Assembly: GCA_002428685.1 (NCBI GenBank)
Contig: DIXL01000024.1
Location: 1 to 19,523 of the forward strand
Length of the DNA stretch: 19,523 bases
From: Cloacimonetes bacterium UBA6081
GTDB taxonomy: Bacteria > Cloacimonadota > Cloacimonadia > Cloacimonadales > Cloacimonadaceae
Direction of reading: 5' to 3'
The notes under the pieces are model-generated. The model was not told the origin of the DNA and ran no database searches. It worked only from the letters and a program-made list of their open reading frames with translations. Positions within the stretch are counted from its first letter, which is position 1, and each line of letters begins with the position of its first letter. Of this stretch, positions 6,961-13,071 are shown one piece after another. A program made the translations under genes and the position numbers.

Positions 6961-8289
6961 CTAAAACCGTTTCCACAGCGCAACTGCCAATTCTCTCGAC
7001 CTGGCTTTCACTTCTGTTTCATCCAGATCCAGCAGCAGTTCACCGTTCCACATCAGGATTCTACCGGCACAGATGGTAGAGCTTACACTGGCCTGCGAGA
7101 TGCCATACACCATGTGTCCTATCCAGGTTTCAGCATCCAAAGGTGTGTGGGGCAGATATTCCACCACTACCAGATCGGCAGCACTGCCCTCAGCTATCAT
7201 TCCATGCCCTTTCCCCCAGTATTTTTGGGCGATGACGGGGTTATTGAAGAACAAGGCAGAAGCCAGTTCCATAAAGCCTTTGGAGGGGTCGTTTTGTTTC
7301 AGGTGCTGAGCCCAGATACCCACGCGCAATTCTTCCAGCATATTCACCGTCATGGCATCGGTGCCAAGGCCAATTGTGATGCCGAGTTCGCTCATTTTAC
7401 ACACATCGGCGATGCCCACTGCGTTATTGAGGTTAGATTGCGGATTGGTAACTATGGCTGCGCCTTTTTCGGCCACCAGCATCATTTCTTTGGGATTAAG
7501 ATGGACGCCATGCGCCAGTATAGATTGGCTATTTATCAGGCCAAATTCATTCAACCGTTCCACCACGCGTTTGCCATAGTGGTCTATGTTAAAGCGTTCA
7601 TCCGCTTCCGCTTCGGCAGCATGAACATGCGTTCCGCAGTCAAGGGCTTGCACCTGAGCGGCAATTTTCCCCAGGCTGTCATCGCTTAAAGTAAAGGCTG
7701 CATGCATGCCAAACAAACCTTTTAAGTGCTCATCCGGATTGGCGTTGCAGCTTTTTATCCAGGCCGCGTTTTCCGCTATGCCTTCACCGGTTATCTGCGC
7801 TCCATCCCTGTCCGAAACCTCATAGCACAAACTGGCACGGATTCCTGTGGCAGTAACCGCTTTGGCAATCTGACCCAGCGAGCCACGCACGGCAAAAGGC
7901 GAGGCATGGTGGTCGATAATGGTGGTGCAGCCTTTGCGGATGGCCGCCAGAGACGAAACCAGCGCAGAAATGTAATTCTCTTCATCCAGCAGCTTTTTGT
8001 CCAGCCGCCACCACAGATTCTCCAGCACCTGATTAAAGTCCTTGGAGGGCGCAGCCTTGCCCAGTCCGGTTACCAGCGTGGAATAGAAGTGGTGATGCGC
8101 ATTTATCAGCCCGGGTATGATGATCTTGCCCTCTACATTTATGCGTTCGCACTCCCTTGCGTTAAAGCTTTCCAAAGGCGCAATTTGCTTTATCAATCCG
8201 TCTTCCACCAATATGGCCTGGTCTTCCAGCACAGGCTGTGCACGGTTAAAAGTGATGATCACACCACCAAAAAGTATATATCTGTTCAT
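6961..8289 (-). CDS. ssnA: SsnA-type putative aminohydrolase (guanine deaminase/chlorohydrolase family)
   Basis: This 442-residue protein is an amidohydrolase-superfamily deaminase, probably acting on an aminopurine or related ring. It has an N-terminal beta-sandwich segment of about 60 residues and then the metal-site motifs: H65/H67 (NAHHH), H221-x-H223 with E226 (THVHAAE), H260 (LAHGVHL) and D311 (GTDAM). NPQSNL at 282-287 is typical of the guanine deaminase/TrzN group. As far as I recall, the length equals that of E. coli SsnA. A good ribosome-binding site (AGGAG, 7 nt from the ATG) fixes the start. It is the first gene of the minus-strand cluster and diverges from the small gene at 8500, so the promoter should lie in 8290-8499. 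A stand-alone guanine deaminase is the alternative; the ygeY and molybdenum hydroxylase neighbours favour SsnA. Confidence 0.88.
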   Translation of the reverse strand: MNRYILFGGVIITFNRAQPVLEDQAILVEDGLIKQIAPLESFNARECERINVEGKIIIPGLINAHHHFYSTLVTGLGKAAPSKDFNQVLENLWWRLDKKLLDEENYISALVSSLAAIRKGCTTIIDHHASPFAVRGSLGQIAKAVTATGIRASLCYEVSDRDGAQITGEGIAENAAWIKSCNANPDEHLKGLFGMHAAFTLSDDSLGKIAAQVQALDCGTHVHAAEAEADERFNIDHYGKRVVERLNEFGLINSQSILAHGVHLNPKEMMLVAEKGAAIVTNPQSNLNNAVGIADVCKMSELGITIGLGTDAMTVNMLEELRVGIWAQHLKQNDPSKGFMELASALFFNNPVIAQKYWGKGHGMIAEGSAADLVVVEYLPHTPLDAETWIGHMVYGISQASVSSTICAGRILMWNGELLLDLDETEVKARSRELAVALWKRF

Positions 8290-8499
8290 CTTAGCTCCTA
8301 TCTTTCTGCATCAGGGAATCAAGGAAAAGGCAGTGGGCTTTATTTGTCAATCAGAAATTGGGCTGGGATCGGGCTGTATAAAATATACGACAAGTAACAT
8401 ATTTTGGGTTTGGCTTTATATGCCTCACCGATTATCTTTTTAGGAGTGTATAAAATGGAGTTAACCCTCCATTAAATCATAATAATAGTGAGGTTTACA
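8290..8499. promoter_or_regulatory. Divergent intergenic region with a short dyad and a six-codon ORF
   Basis: This is the only upstream DNA for ssnA (minus) and for the small membrane protein gene (plus). ATGGAG (8455-8460) and CTCCAT (8467-8472) form a 6-bp inverted repeat. The same stretch reads as a six-codon ORF (MELTLH) preceded by AGGAG at 8442. A looser dyad, AAAATAT/ATATTTT, lies near 8380-8406, and GTATAAAAT occurs twice (8374 and 8447). No clear -35/-10 pair could be chosen. Confidence 0.35.
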
Positions 8500-8973
8500 A
8501 TGAATAGGATTATCAAACGCGGACTGATAATCGGTAGTCTTGGGGCAGTTGCGTATCAAGGTTTTCGTTTGTTTCGAATGGTTATGGCCGCCAAGAAAAT
8601 GGAAGTTGAATTAAAAGAACATCTAAGCAGTCTTTTGGGGGAAGAGCCAAAGTTAAGTTGCAGCATTTGTGCAAATTTCGTCATCTCAATAAACCTGATT
8701 GCGAAGTTCAGTTCCGAAACTTTGACAAAGCATCAGGATATTGAAGAAACGGTTAAGAGTTTTATCGCCGAGAAGTATCCCATTTTAATCAAAAAAAGAT
8801 TTAAAGTGATTGTCTGCGACAAAAACATGAGCACTCTCGACCTGATTAAACAGTCCCAGCCCAAAATTTACAAACGTTTTGGAAAGTTGATTGAACGCAA
8901 ATTGAAGGCAGCAGATTGTTGTAAGGAAGCAGCTACTGAAGAAACAGAAAATACAGACAAGCCTGTAGAATAA
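8500..8973 (+). CDS. Small protein with an N-terminal membrane segment, function unknown
   Basis: I do not recognise this 157-residue protein. Residues about 8-25 (GLIIGSLGAVAYQGFRLF) form a hydrophobic helix preceded by basic residues, so it is probably anchored in the inner membrane with a mostly soluble, lysine-rich C-terminal part. The soluble part contains C54 and C57 (CSIC) and a C-terminal CC pair, followed by an acidic tail. The ATG at 8500 is preferred because GTGAGG lies at the right distance upstream; a GTG at 8488 in the same frame would add four residues but overlaps that site. It is transcribed divergently from ssnA and has no co-directional neighbour. Confidence 0.75.
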   Translation: MNRIIKRGLIIGSLGAVAYQGFRLFRMVMAAKKMEVELKEHLSSLLGEEPKLSCSICANFVISINLIAKFSSETLTKHQDIEETVKSFIAEKYPILIKKRFKVIVCDKNMSTLDLIKQSQPKIYKRFGKLIERKLKAADCCKEAATEETENTDKPVE

Positions 8974-9212
8974 GCCCAGATATGTAAAAGAAAGCTGCAC
9001 ATAAGGTTTTTGCCTGCCTGCTAACTGTTCCTACTTCTTTGTGCCCGATTTATTCAATAGTCTATGCCGGCCTGAACACCGGAAGCATAACATAGATACA
9101 CCAGACCTGGAGTGGAATGACTGTGGTTTGATAATCAGTTTGTTAGCCGCCAGACACCAGATAAAAGGTCATGTGTCGCTCTTCCAGAGCTTTATGATAG
9201 GTGACACTTTTA

Positions 9213-9241
9213 CCTGAGGTTGCGCTTCGCTACACCTCAGG
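9213..9241. repeat. Inverted repeat (8-bp arms)
   Basis: CCTGAGGT (9213-9220) pairs exactly with ACCTCAGG (9234-9241) around a 13-nt loop that itself can pair GCG with CGC. It lies between two convergent genes, downstream of tsaB on the minus strand, but no T-run follows on either strand, so it is not a standard intrinsic terminator. The rest of 8974-9268 shows no gene. Confidence 0.6.
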
Positions 9242-9268
9242 CTATAGAATTTCACCCCTGCCAGGGTT

Positions 9269-9352
9269 CACAGCGAAGCTCTCACTGCGAAGCTCTCACT
9301 GCAAAGCTCTCACTGCAAAGCTCTCACTGCAAAGCTCTCACTGCGAAGCTCT
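9269..9352. repeat. 14-bp tandem repeat, six units
   Basis: The unit CACTGCGAAGCTCT (or CACTGCAAAGCTCT) is repeated six times head to tail at 9269, 9283, 9297, 9311, 9325 and 9339; the first unit reads CACAGCGAAGCTCT. There are no spacers, so this is not a CRISPR array. The right half of the array encodes the C-terminal residues and the stop codon of tsaB on the minus strand. Because 14 is not a multiple of 3, each unit is read in a different frame. Confidence 0.95.
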
Positions 9353-10016
9353 CACTCCTTTTAACCTGTGCCGAGGAATCCCTTAAATACATTGGCTCTA
9401 AGTCCACCAGGTTTTGTGGGTGATGTTTTCCCGGTAGTAAAATTGGCAAGGCAAAAAGTCCTGCTGCATTGGGGAAATGCAAAGTGGAATTCAGGTTATA
9501 AAATTCATGGCCTGATGCTTTTAACAAGGGCGTTAGCAAATCTGCTCCCGTTCCGCAGAGGATGAAATCCTGAAGCGGTAACCGGCAAACTTCTTCCGGT
9601 TTAATCACTTGTGGGGCAATTATCTCACCCAAATTGGAATCAAAATAAGCCAGATATAGTTCCTTCATTTTGGCATCTATGGCTGCCAGAATATTTTTCC
9701 CCAATCCGCTGGCTGCCAAAGCGGCCAATTCCAATGAAGAATAGGTAAACAGCGGAATATTCAAACCAAAAGCAATTCCCTTGGCAGTAGCTATGCCAAT
9801 GCGCAAGCCAGTGAAAGAGCCGGGACCCTGACACGCATAGATGGCAGACAAATCACTCTTTTGCGCCCCACAGAACTTTAGCGCATGGTCTATGGCAGGC
9901 ATCAGGGTTTCGCTGTGGGTAATTTTGATATCAAAAAAAGTGCTGTAAATAACCCGCTCTGCGGTTGCCAAAGCAATGGAACCGGAGCTGAGGGTTGTGT
10001 CCAGTGCCAGCTTCAA
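9324..10016 (-). CDS. tsaB: tRNA threonylcarbamoyladenosine biosynthesis protein TsaB
   Basis: TsaB is the non-catalytic partner of TsaD in making the t6A modification at position 37 of ANN-decoding tRNAs. The protein has the typical ASKHA-fold start (KLALDTTLSSGSIAL) and the family hallmark GPGSFTGLRIGIATAKG; a PMYLRDSSAQ segment near the end is also usual. The TTG at 10014-10016 is preferred as start: it gives the standard N-terminus (M-K-L-A-L-D-T) and a 4-nt overlap (TTGA) with the stop of the ferritin-like gene. A TTG at 10034 is possible and would add six residues, but has no better ribosome-binding site. The last nine or so residues and the stop codon come from a 14-bp tandem repeat, so the natural C-terminus has probably been replaced or extended. 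Confidence 0.92.
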   Translation of the reverse strand: MKLALDTTLSSGSIALATAERVIYSTFFDIKITHSETLMPAIDHALKFCGAQKSDLSAIYACQGPGSFTGLRIGIATAKGIAFGLNIPLFTYSSLELAALAASGLGKNILAAIDAKMKELYLAYFDSNLGEIIAPQVIKPEEVCRLPLQDFILCGTGADLLTPLLKASGHEFYNLNSTLHFPNAAGLFALPILLPGKHHPQNLVDLEPMYLRDSSAQVKRSESFAVRALQ

Positions 10017-10465
10017 TTTCCGGTGCTCATCCAATCGTCAAAGAGTTTCTCAAAGAGCAGTTTATGCTTGGCTTCGTCTGCTGCCAGACGACGGAAGAGA
10101 GTAGAAATTTCCGCATCTGGGAATTTAATACTCATTTCAGAGTATAATTTAAAGGAGTTTTCCTCGCGTTTCATGGCCTTAATTAAAATACCCTGATAGG
10201 TCATATCCAGAGTTTCGGGATCAGCAGTAATGTATTCGCTAATCATAAGGGTTGGGGTGCGTTGAATGTCTTCGGGCTTCACTCCGCTTTTGCGAATGCT
10301 TTCTATAACTACTATATGTCCCATTTCCATCGTTTCCAGTTCTTTCAGCATCTGAATCTGATCGGTAAACTTGACCATAGTTTGCAGATGGCGATAGAAT
10401 TCCACTGCCTCCTGTTCTCGGGCAATAGCAAAATCCAGGATTTCATTAAATTCTTGTTTGTCCAT
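10013..10465 (-). CDS. Ferritin-like diiron protein related to rubrerythrin, without a rubredoxin domain
   Basis: This 150-residue all-helical protein has the ferritin-like four-helix pattern with diiron ligands. Two E-x-x-H motifs are visible (E47-H50 in METMEMGH-type context and E131-H134 in DEAKHK). Helix one has REQEAVEFY and helix three has REENSFKLY, which supply the remaining glutamates. It lacks the C-terminal CxxC pairs of full rubrerythrin. A role in peroxide reduction or iron handling is likely by family. GAGG lies about six bases before the ATG. It sits just downstream of the superoxide reductase operon but behind a terminator hairpin, and it is translationally coupled to tsaB, which is probably a co-transcription accident rather than a shared function. 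Confidence 0.88.
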   Translation of the reverse strand: MDKQEFNEILDFAIAREQEAVEFYRHLQTMVKFTDQIQMLKELETMEMGHIVVIESIRKSGVKPEDIQRTPTLMISEYITADPETLDMTYQGILIKAMKREENSFKLYSEMSIKFPDAEISTLFRRLAADEAKHKLLFEKLFDDWMSTGN

Positions 10466-10559
10466 TTATACCTCAGTTAAATTACTTGACGAGCAGGATA
10501 CTTTCCCACAATTTATCAGTTTTAAGTGCTTTTTCCCCTATGATTTATTTAAAAGGCAG

Positions 10560-10581
10560 GGGGAAGGCAAAAACCTTCCCC
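10560..10581 (-). terminator. Probable intrinsic terminator of the superoxide reductase operon
   Basis: GGGGAAGG (10560-10567) and CCTTCCCC (10574-10581) form a perfect 8-bp stem with a 6-nt loop, about 20 bp after the rubredoxin stop codon. Reading on the minus strand, CTGCCTTTTAAATAA follows, so the T-run is short (four) and four bases away. The placement between two operons supports the call. Confidence 0.65.
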
Positions 10582-10600
10582 AAACCAATTTATGGATAGA

Positions 10601-10741
10601 TTAATCCAGGGGTTCAAACATATCTTTGCCAACGCCGCATTCCGGGCAAACAAAATCCTCGGGAAGTTGTTCGAAAGGAACGTTATCGTTATCAGCGGGA
10701 TCATATATCCATCCACATGCGATACATTGATATTTCTGCAT
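10601..10741 (-). CDS. Rubredoxin
   Basis: This 46-residue gene encodes a one-iron electron carrier. Its start is MQKYQCIACGWIYDPADND and its end has FVCPECGVGKDMFEPLD, giving the four iron ligands C6, C9, C32 and C35 plus the conserved aromatic and glycine positions. The length is slightly under the common 52-54 residues because the middle loop is short. A near-perfect Shine-Dalgarno (AAGGAGG) sits seven bases before the ATG. It follows rubrerythrin by 20 bp, and is the likely electron donor to both rubrerythrin and superoxide reductase in the same operon. Confidence 0.95.
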   Translation of the reverse strand: MQKYQCIACGWIYDPADNDNVPFEQLPEDFVCPECGVGKDMFEPLD

Positions 10742-10761
10742 TTTTTACCTCCTTGTCTCTT

Positions 10762-11352
10762 TTAGTAAGTTTCCAGGTGAATTTCAAAATAACTTTGGGG
10801 ATGATTGCAAGTGGGGCAAGTTTTGGGAGCTTCGGTGCCTTCGTGGATGTAGCCGCAATTCAAACATTTCCAGAATACCTTTTCGTCCCTCACGAATACC
10901 TTCAGGTTTTTGATGTTTTCATACAGTTTGCGGAAGCGCTTTTCGTGTTCTTTTTCCACCTTGGCTACCAGTCTCCAGGAGAGTGCAACGTCCTTGTAGC
11001 CTTCTTCTTCGGCAATTTCGGCAAACATGGGATAAAGCTCCGTCCATTCTTCTTTTTCGCCATTTGCAGCGTAGGTGAGGTTTTGGGACGTGTCTTCGGG
11101 GCTCCAGCCCACAGGATATGAAGCCATGATATTTATCACCTGGCCTTCCATGCCGTATTTCAGCAAATGCATAAAGAATACTTTGGCGTGTTCTTTTTCG
11201 TTCTCTGCGGTTTCGGTAAAGATATTGCAGATTTGCTCAAAGCCCTCTTTTTTGGCAGTCTTGGCGGCATAAACGTAACGCATCCGGGCTTGAGACTCAC
11301 CGGCAAAGGATTTTAGCAGGTTTTCGGCAGTTCTTGAATCTTTAAATGACAT
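10762..11352 (-). CDS. Rubrerythrin
   Basis: Rubrerythrin reduces hydrogen peroxide in the cytoplasm of anaerobes. The 196-residue protein has the ferritin-like diiron domain (E19 in AGESQARMRY, E52-x-x-H55, glutamates near 101-116, E133-x-x-H136 in KVEKEHEKRF) followed by a C-terminal rubredoxin-like domain with C163, C166, C179 and C182 (CLNCGY and CPTCNH). Length and domain order are standard. AAGGAG lies just upstream of the ATG. It follows superoxide reductase by 17 bp and precedes rubredoxin by 20 bp, so the three genes form a compact operon that takes superoxide to peroxide and then to water. Confidence 0.96.
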   Translation of the reverse strand: MSFKDSRTAENLLKSFAGESQARMRYVYAAKTAKKEGFEQICNIFTETAENEKEHAKVFFMHLLKYGMEGQVINIMASYPVGWSPEDTSQNLTYAANGEKEEWTELYPMFAEIAEEEGYKDVALSWRLVAKVEKEHEKRFRKLYENIKNLKVFVRDEKVFWKCLNCGYIHEGTEAPKTCPTCNHPQSYFEIHLETY

Positions 11353-11369
11353 ATTTTCTCCTTATATGG

Positions 11370-11747
11370 TCAGGCTTTCCACAGCCCGTGTAAATTGCAG
11401 TTTTCACGCACCTCAAGCACATCTTCTTTCTTAACATGGAAAATGGCCATTGGTTCCTTGCCGGGTTGCAGCTCATGACGGTAAATCTTTTTGGCGGTGA
11501 GCACCTCGATGAAGGCAATATAGTGCTTTTCTTCCATCGGATGCGCCACGTTGCCCACGCTGACTTCAATCTGATTTCCAAGATCGGTAATCACCGGCAC
11601 ATGCTTTTCTCTGGCAGCATCAACAGTGTTTGCTATTAATAAATTCATCGGTTGCCCGCAACAGACTAATTCTCCGCCGCCGGCAAAAACTGCTTCCACA
11701 GTATTGCCGCAAAGGGGGCAATGCCAAATTTGACGTAAAGCTATCAT
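11370..11747 (-). CDS. Superoxide reductase (desulfoferrodoxin type)
   Basis: The 125-residue protein has the N-terminal desulforedoxin domain that binds center I iron through C10, C13, C29 and C30 (CPLCGN, then GGGELVCCGQPM). The catalytic domain follows, with center II ligands H49 (EKHVPV), H69 (VAHPM), H75 (EKHYI), C117 and H120 (CNLHGLW). It reduces superoxide to hydrogen peroxide without making oxygen. The frame is open for 20 more codons upstream, to an ATG at 11807, but that DNA carries the promoter. The ATG at 11745-11747 has GGAGG at the right distance, and it gives the standard family N-terminus. It is the first gene of the operon with rubrerythrin and rubredoxin. Confidence 0.96.
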   Translation of the reverse strand: MIALRQIWHCPLCGNTVEAVFAGGGELVCCGQPMNLLIANTVDAAREKHVPVITDLGNQIEVSVGNVAHPMEEKHYIAFIEVLTAKKIYRHELQPGKEPMAIFHVKKEDVLEVRENCNLHGLWKA

Positions 11748-11778
11748 CTTTTCCTCCAGTGTCTTATATTTAGTAGCT

Positions 11779-11807
11779 AAGATAGTCAATTGTGATTCTT
11801 TTGTCAA
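11779..11807 (-). promoter_or_regulatory. Sigma-70-type promoter for the superoxide reductase operon
   Basis: On the minus strand TTGACA (11807-11802) is a perfect -35 box, followed by a 17-bp spacer and TATCTT (11784-11779) as a 4/6 -10 box. Transcription would start near 11772, about 25 bp before the ATG at 11747, leaving room for the GGAGG at 11753-11757. No operator for a peroxide or redox regulator is obvious beside it. Confidence 0.6.
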
Positions 11808-11908
11808 TAGGAATTTTTGTGCGAGAACCTCCTCAGAATTTCCTTGCCAAAAAAAACGCCTTTTGTTTTAATGCTTTAAATTGCTGAAAATATAAGAAGG
11901 ATTGGTAA

Positions 11909-12616
11909 ATGAAACGCCTTGCATTGTTGCTGCTAACGCTAATTGTGCTGGCTGGATGCGTTCATTACGATGAAGAGCTTTGGCTAAATCGTGATGGCTC
12001 CGGCAGAGCGAAGCTGCGCGTTGTACACCGCTCACCCTATGAAAACCCGGAAGAAATTATGCGCAAAGCAGCTCTTCCAGGAATCAGCCTGCAAAATTAT
12101 AACATCGAAAGACGGGGTGCGGACGTTATATATACCATTTCCTTCAAGTTTAAAAACGTGGAAGCGTTCAATAACGTAAATGACCAACTGGGAGCCGCGG
12201 ATTTTTGGGGTAAAATCACCCTTAACAAAGAACCAGGCCGCCGAATTACCTTCAAACGCAGAATTTCTTTGGGCAGCCAGGAAAGCGACGATGATTTTGA
12301 AAACATCTTTAGCAAACTGCAAACCGAAAATCCCACCTGGAATTATAAGCTGCACGTCCCCTGGAAGATTATCTCTTCCAACGCCTTGCCCGAAAACGTT
12401 GATATGGCAGGCAGAACCCTGTTCTGGAGCTTTAATACCAATAACATGTGGAACAAACAAGAACTAATGACTGTGGAATTGCGGAAAGGTTTTCCCTGGA
12501 TGCTTGTGGTTATTGGATTTATAGCCTTTGTCCTGCTTGTGTTTATTACGCACTGGCTGTTCCGCTTTGCCAGGAAATCGCATCTGATTGAGAGGCTGAA
12601 GCATCATGAGGAATAA
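11909..12616 (+). CDS. Membrane lipoprotein with C-terminal transmembrane helix (LppM/DUF3153-like)
   Basis: The 235-residue protein begins with a lipoprotein signal peptide: basic MKR, a leucine-rich core and the lipobox LAGC, with C17 as the acylated residue. The mature part is a predicted beta-rich domain that starts VHYDEELWLNRDGSG. A hydrophobic helix at about residues 194-218 (PWMLVVIGFIAFVLLVF) and a basic tail follow, so the protein is tethered at both ends with the central domain outside the cytoplasm. This architecture and the start of the mature domain resemble LppM-type (DUF3153) proteins; I hold that assignment loosely. AAGGA precedes the ATG. Its stop codon lies immediately at the left tandem repeat of the S23-like cassette. 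Function is unknown. Confidence 0.8.
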   Translation: MKRLALLLLTLIVLAGCVHYDEELWLNRDGSGRAKLRVVHRSPYENPEEIMRKAALPGISLQNYNIERRGADVIYTISFKFKNVEAFNNVNDQLGAADFWGKITLNKEPGRRITFKRRISLGSQESDDDFENIFSKLQTENPTWNYKLHVPWKIISSNALPENVDMAGRTLFWSFNTNNMWNKQELMTVELRKGFPWMLVVIGFIAFVLLVFITHWLFRFARKSHLIERLKHHEE

Positions 12617-12644
12617 TTGAGAATTGAGAATTGAGAATTGAGAA
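12617..12644 (+). repeat. 7-bp tandem repeat (TTGAGAA x4), left arm of inverted pair
   Basis: Four exact TTGAGAA units begin one base after the stop codon of the lipoprotein gene. They are the reverse complement of the TTCTCAA array at 13018-13066. Together the arrays bracket the S23-like gene and could pair over 28 bp. Confidence 0.95.
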
Positions 12645-12663
12645 TTAGATAGGAAAAAAGCTT

Positions 12664-13017
12664 GTGGTAAGACAGAATATAATTGTTGATAAAACGTTCA
12701 AGTTTGCGTTGCAGATTGTTGAAACATACAAAACTTTAGTGGAATTGAAACACGAATTTGTTTTGTCAAAACAACTGTTACGTTCTGGCACATCCATCGG
12801 AGCTAATGTGAACGAAGCAACTGAAGCTCAATCCAAAGCAGATTTCATCAGTAAAATGTCTATCGCACTAAAAGAAGCCAGAGAAACAAGCTATTGGATT
12901 AAATTATTGCATGAATCCAAATATTTGCAAAATGACAACAATCTACTTGAAGATAACATCGAAATTATACGCATTATCACTTCTATAGTCAAATCCACCA
13001 AAGCAAACCTCCACTAA
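12664..13017 (+). CDS. Four-helix-bundle protein of the 23S rRNA intervening-sequence (S23/IVP) family
   Basis: The 117-residue helical protein has the hallmark RSGTSIGANVNEATEAQSKA segment (about residues 40-59) and the later FISKMSIALKEARETSYWI. These are typical of the family first seen inside 23S rRNA intervening sequences and now found as many free-standing genes. The biochemical role is not established. The start is a GTG at 12664 with GGAAA-type purines upstream; the length fits the family. It is framed closely by inverted 7-bp tandem repeats: the left array ends 19 bp before the start and the right array begins at the base after the stop codon. It therefore looks like a compact cassette placed between two convergent genes. 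Confidence 0.9.
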   Translation: MVRQNIIVDKTFKFALQIVETYKTLVELKHEFVLSKQLLRSGTSIGANVNEATEAQSKADFISKMSIALKEARETSYWIKLLHESKYLQNDNNLLEDNIEIIRIITSIVKSTKANLH

Positions 13018-13066
13018 TTCTCAATTCTCAATTCTCAATTCTCAATTCTCAATTCTCAATTCTCAA
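13018..13066 (+). repeat. 7-bp tandem repeat (TTCTCAA x7), right arm of inverted pair
   Basis: Seven exact TTCTCAA units run from the base after the S23-like stop codon to five bases before the polA stop codon (13072-13074). It is the inverted counterpart of the array at 12617-12644, with unequal copy number (seven against four). Confidence 0.95.
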
Positions 13067-13071
13067 TTAAT

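Noticed and set aside
7114..8397. Long plus-strand frames opposite ssnA
   Set aside because: They overlap a full-length, motif-complete aminohydrolase and look like antisense shadows.
9213..9241. Intrinsic terminator for tsaB
   Set aside because: The stem is good but no T-run follows on the minus strand, so it is listed only as an inverted repeat.
9269..9352. Regular short repeats that could suggest a CRISPR array
   Set aside because: The 14-bp units are directly head to tail with no spacers, and no cas gene is nearby.
10017..10034. Upstream TTG start for tsaB at 10034
   Set aside because: The TTG at 10016 gives the standard family N-terminus and a 4-nt overlap with the preceding stop; the longer form adds a non-conserved leader.
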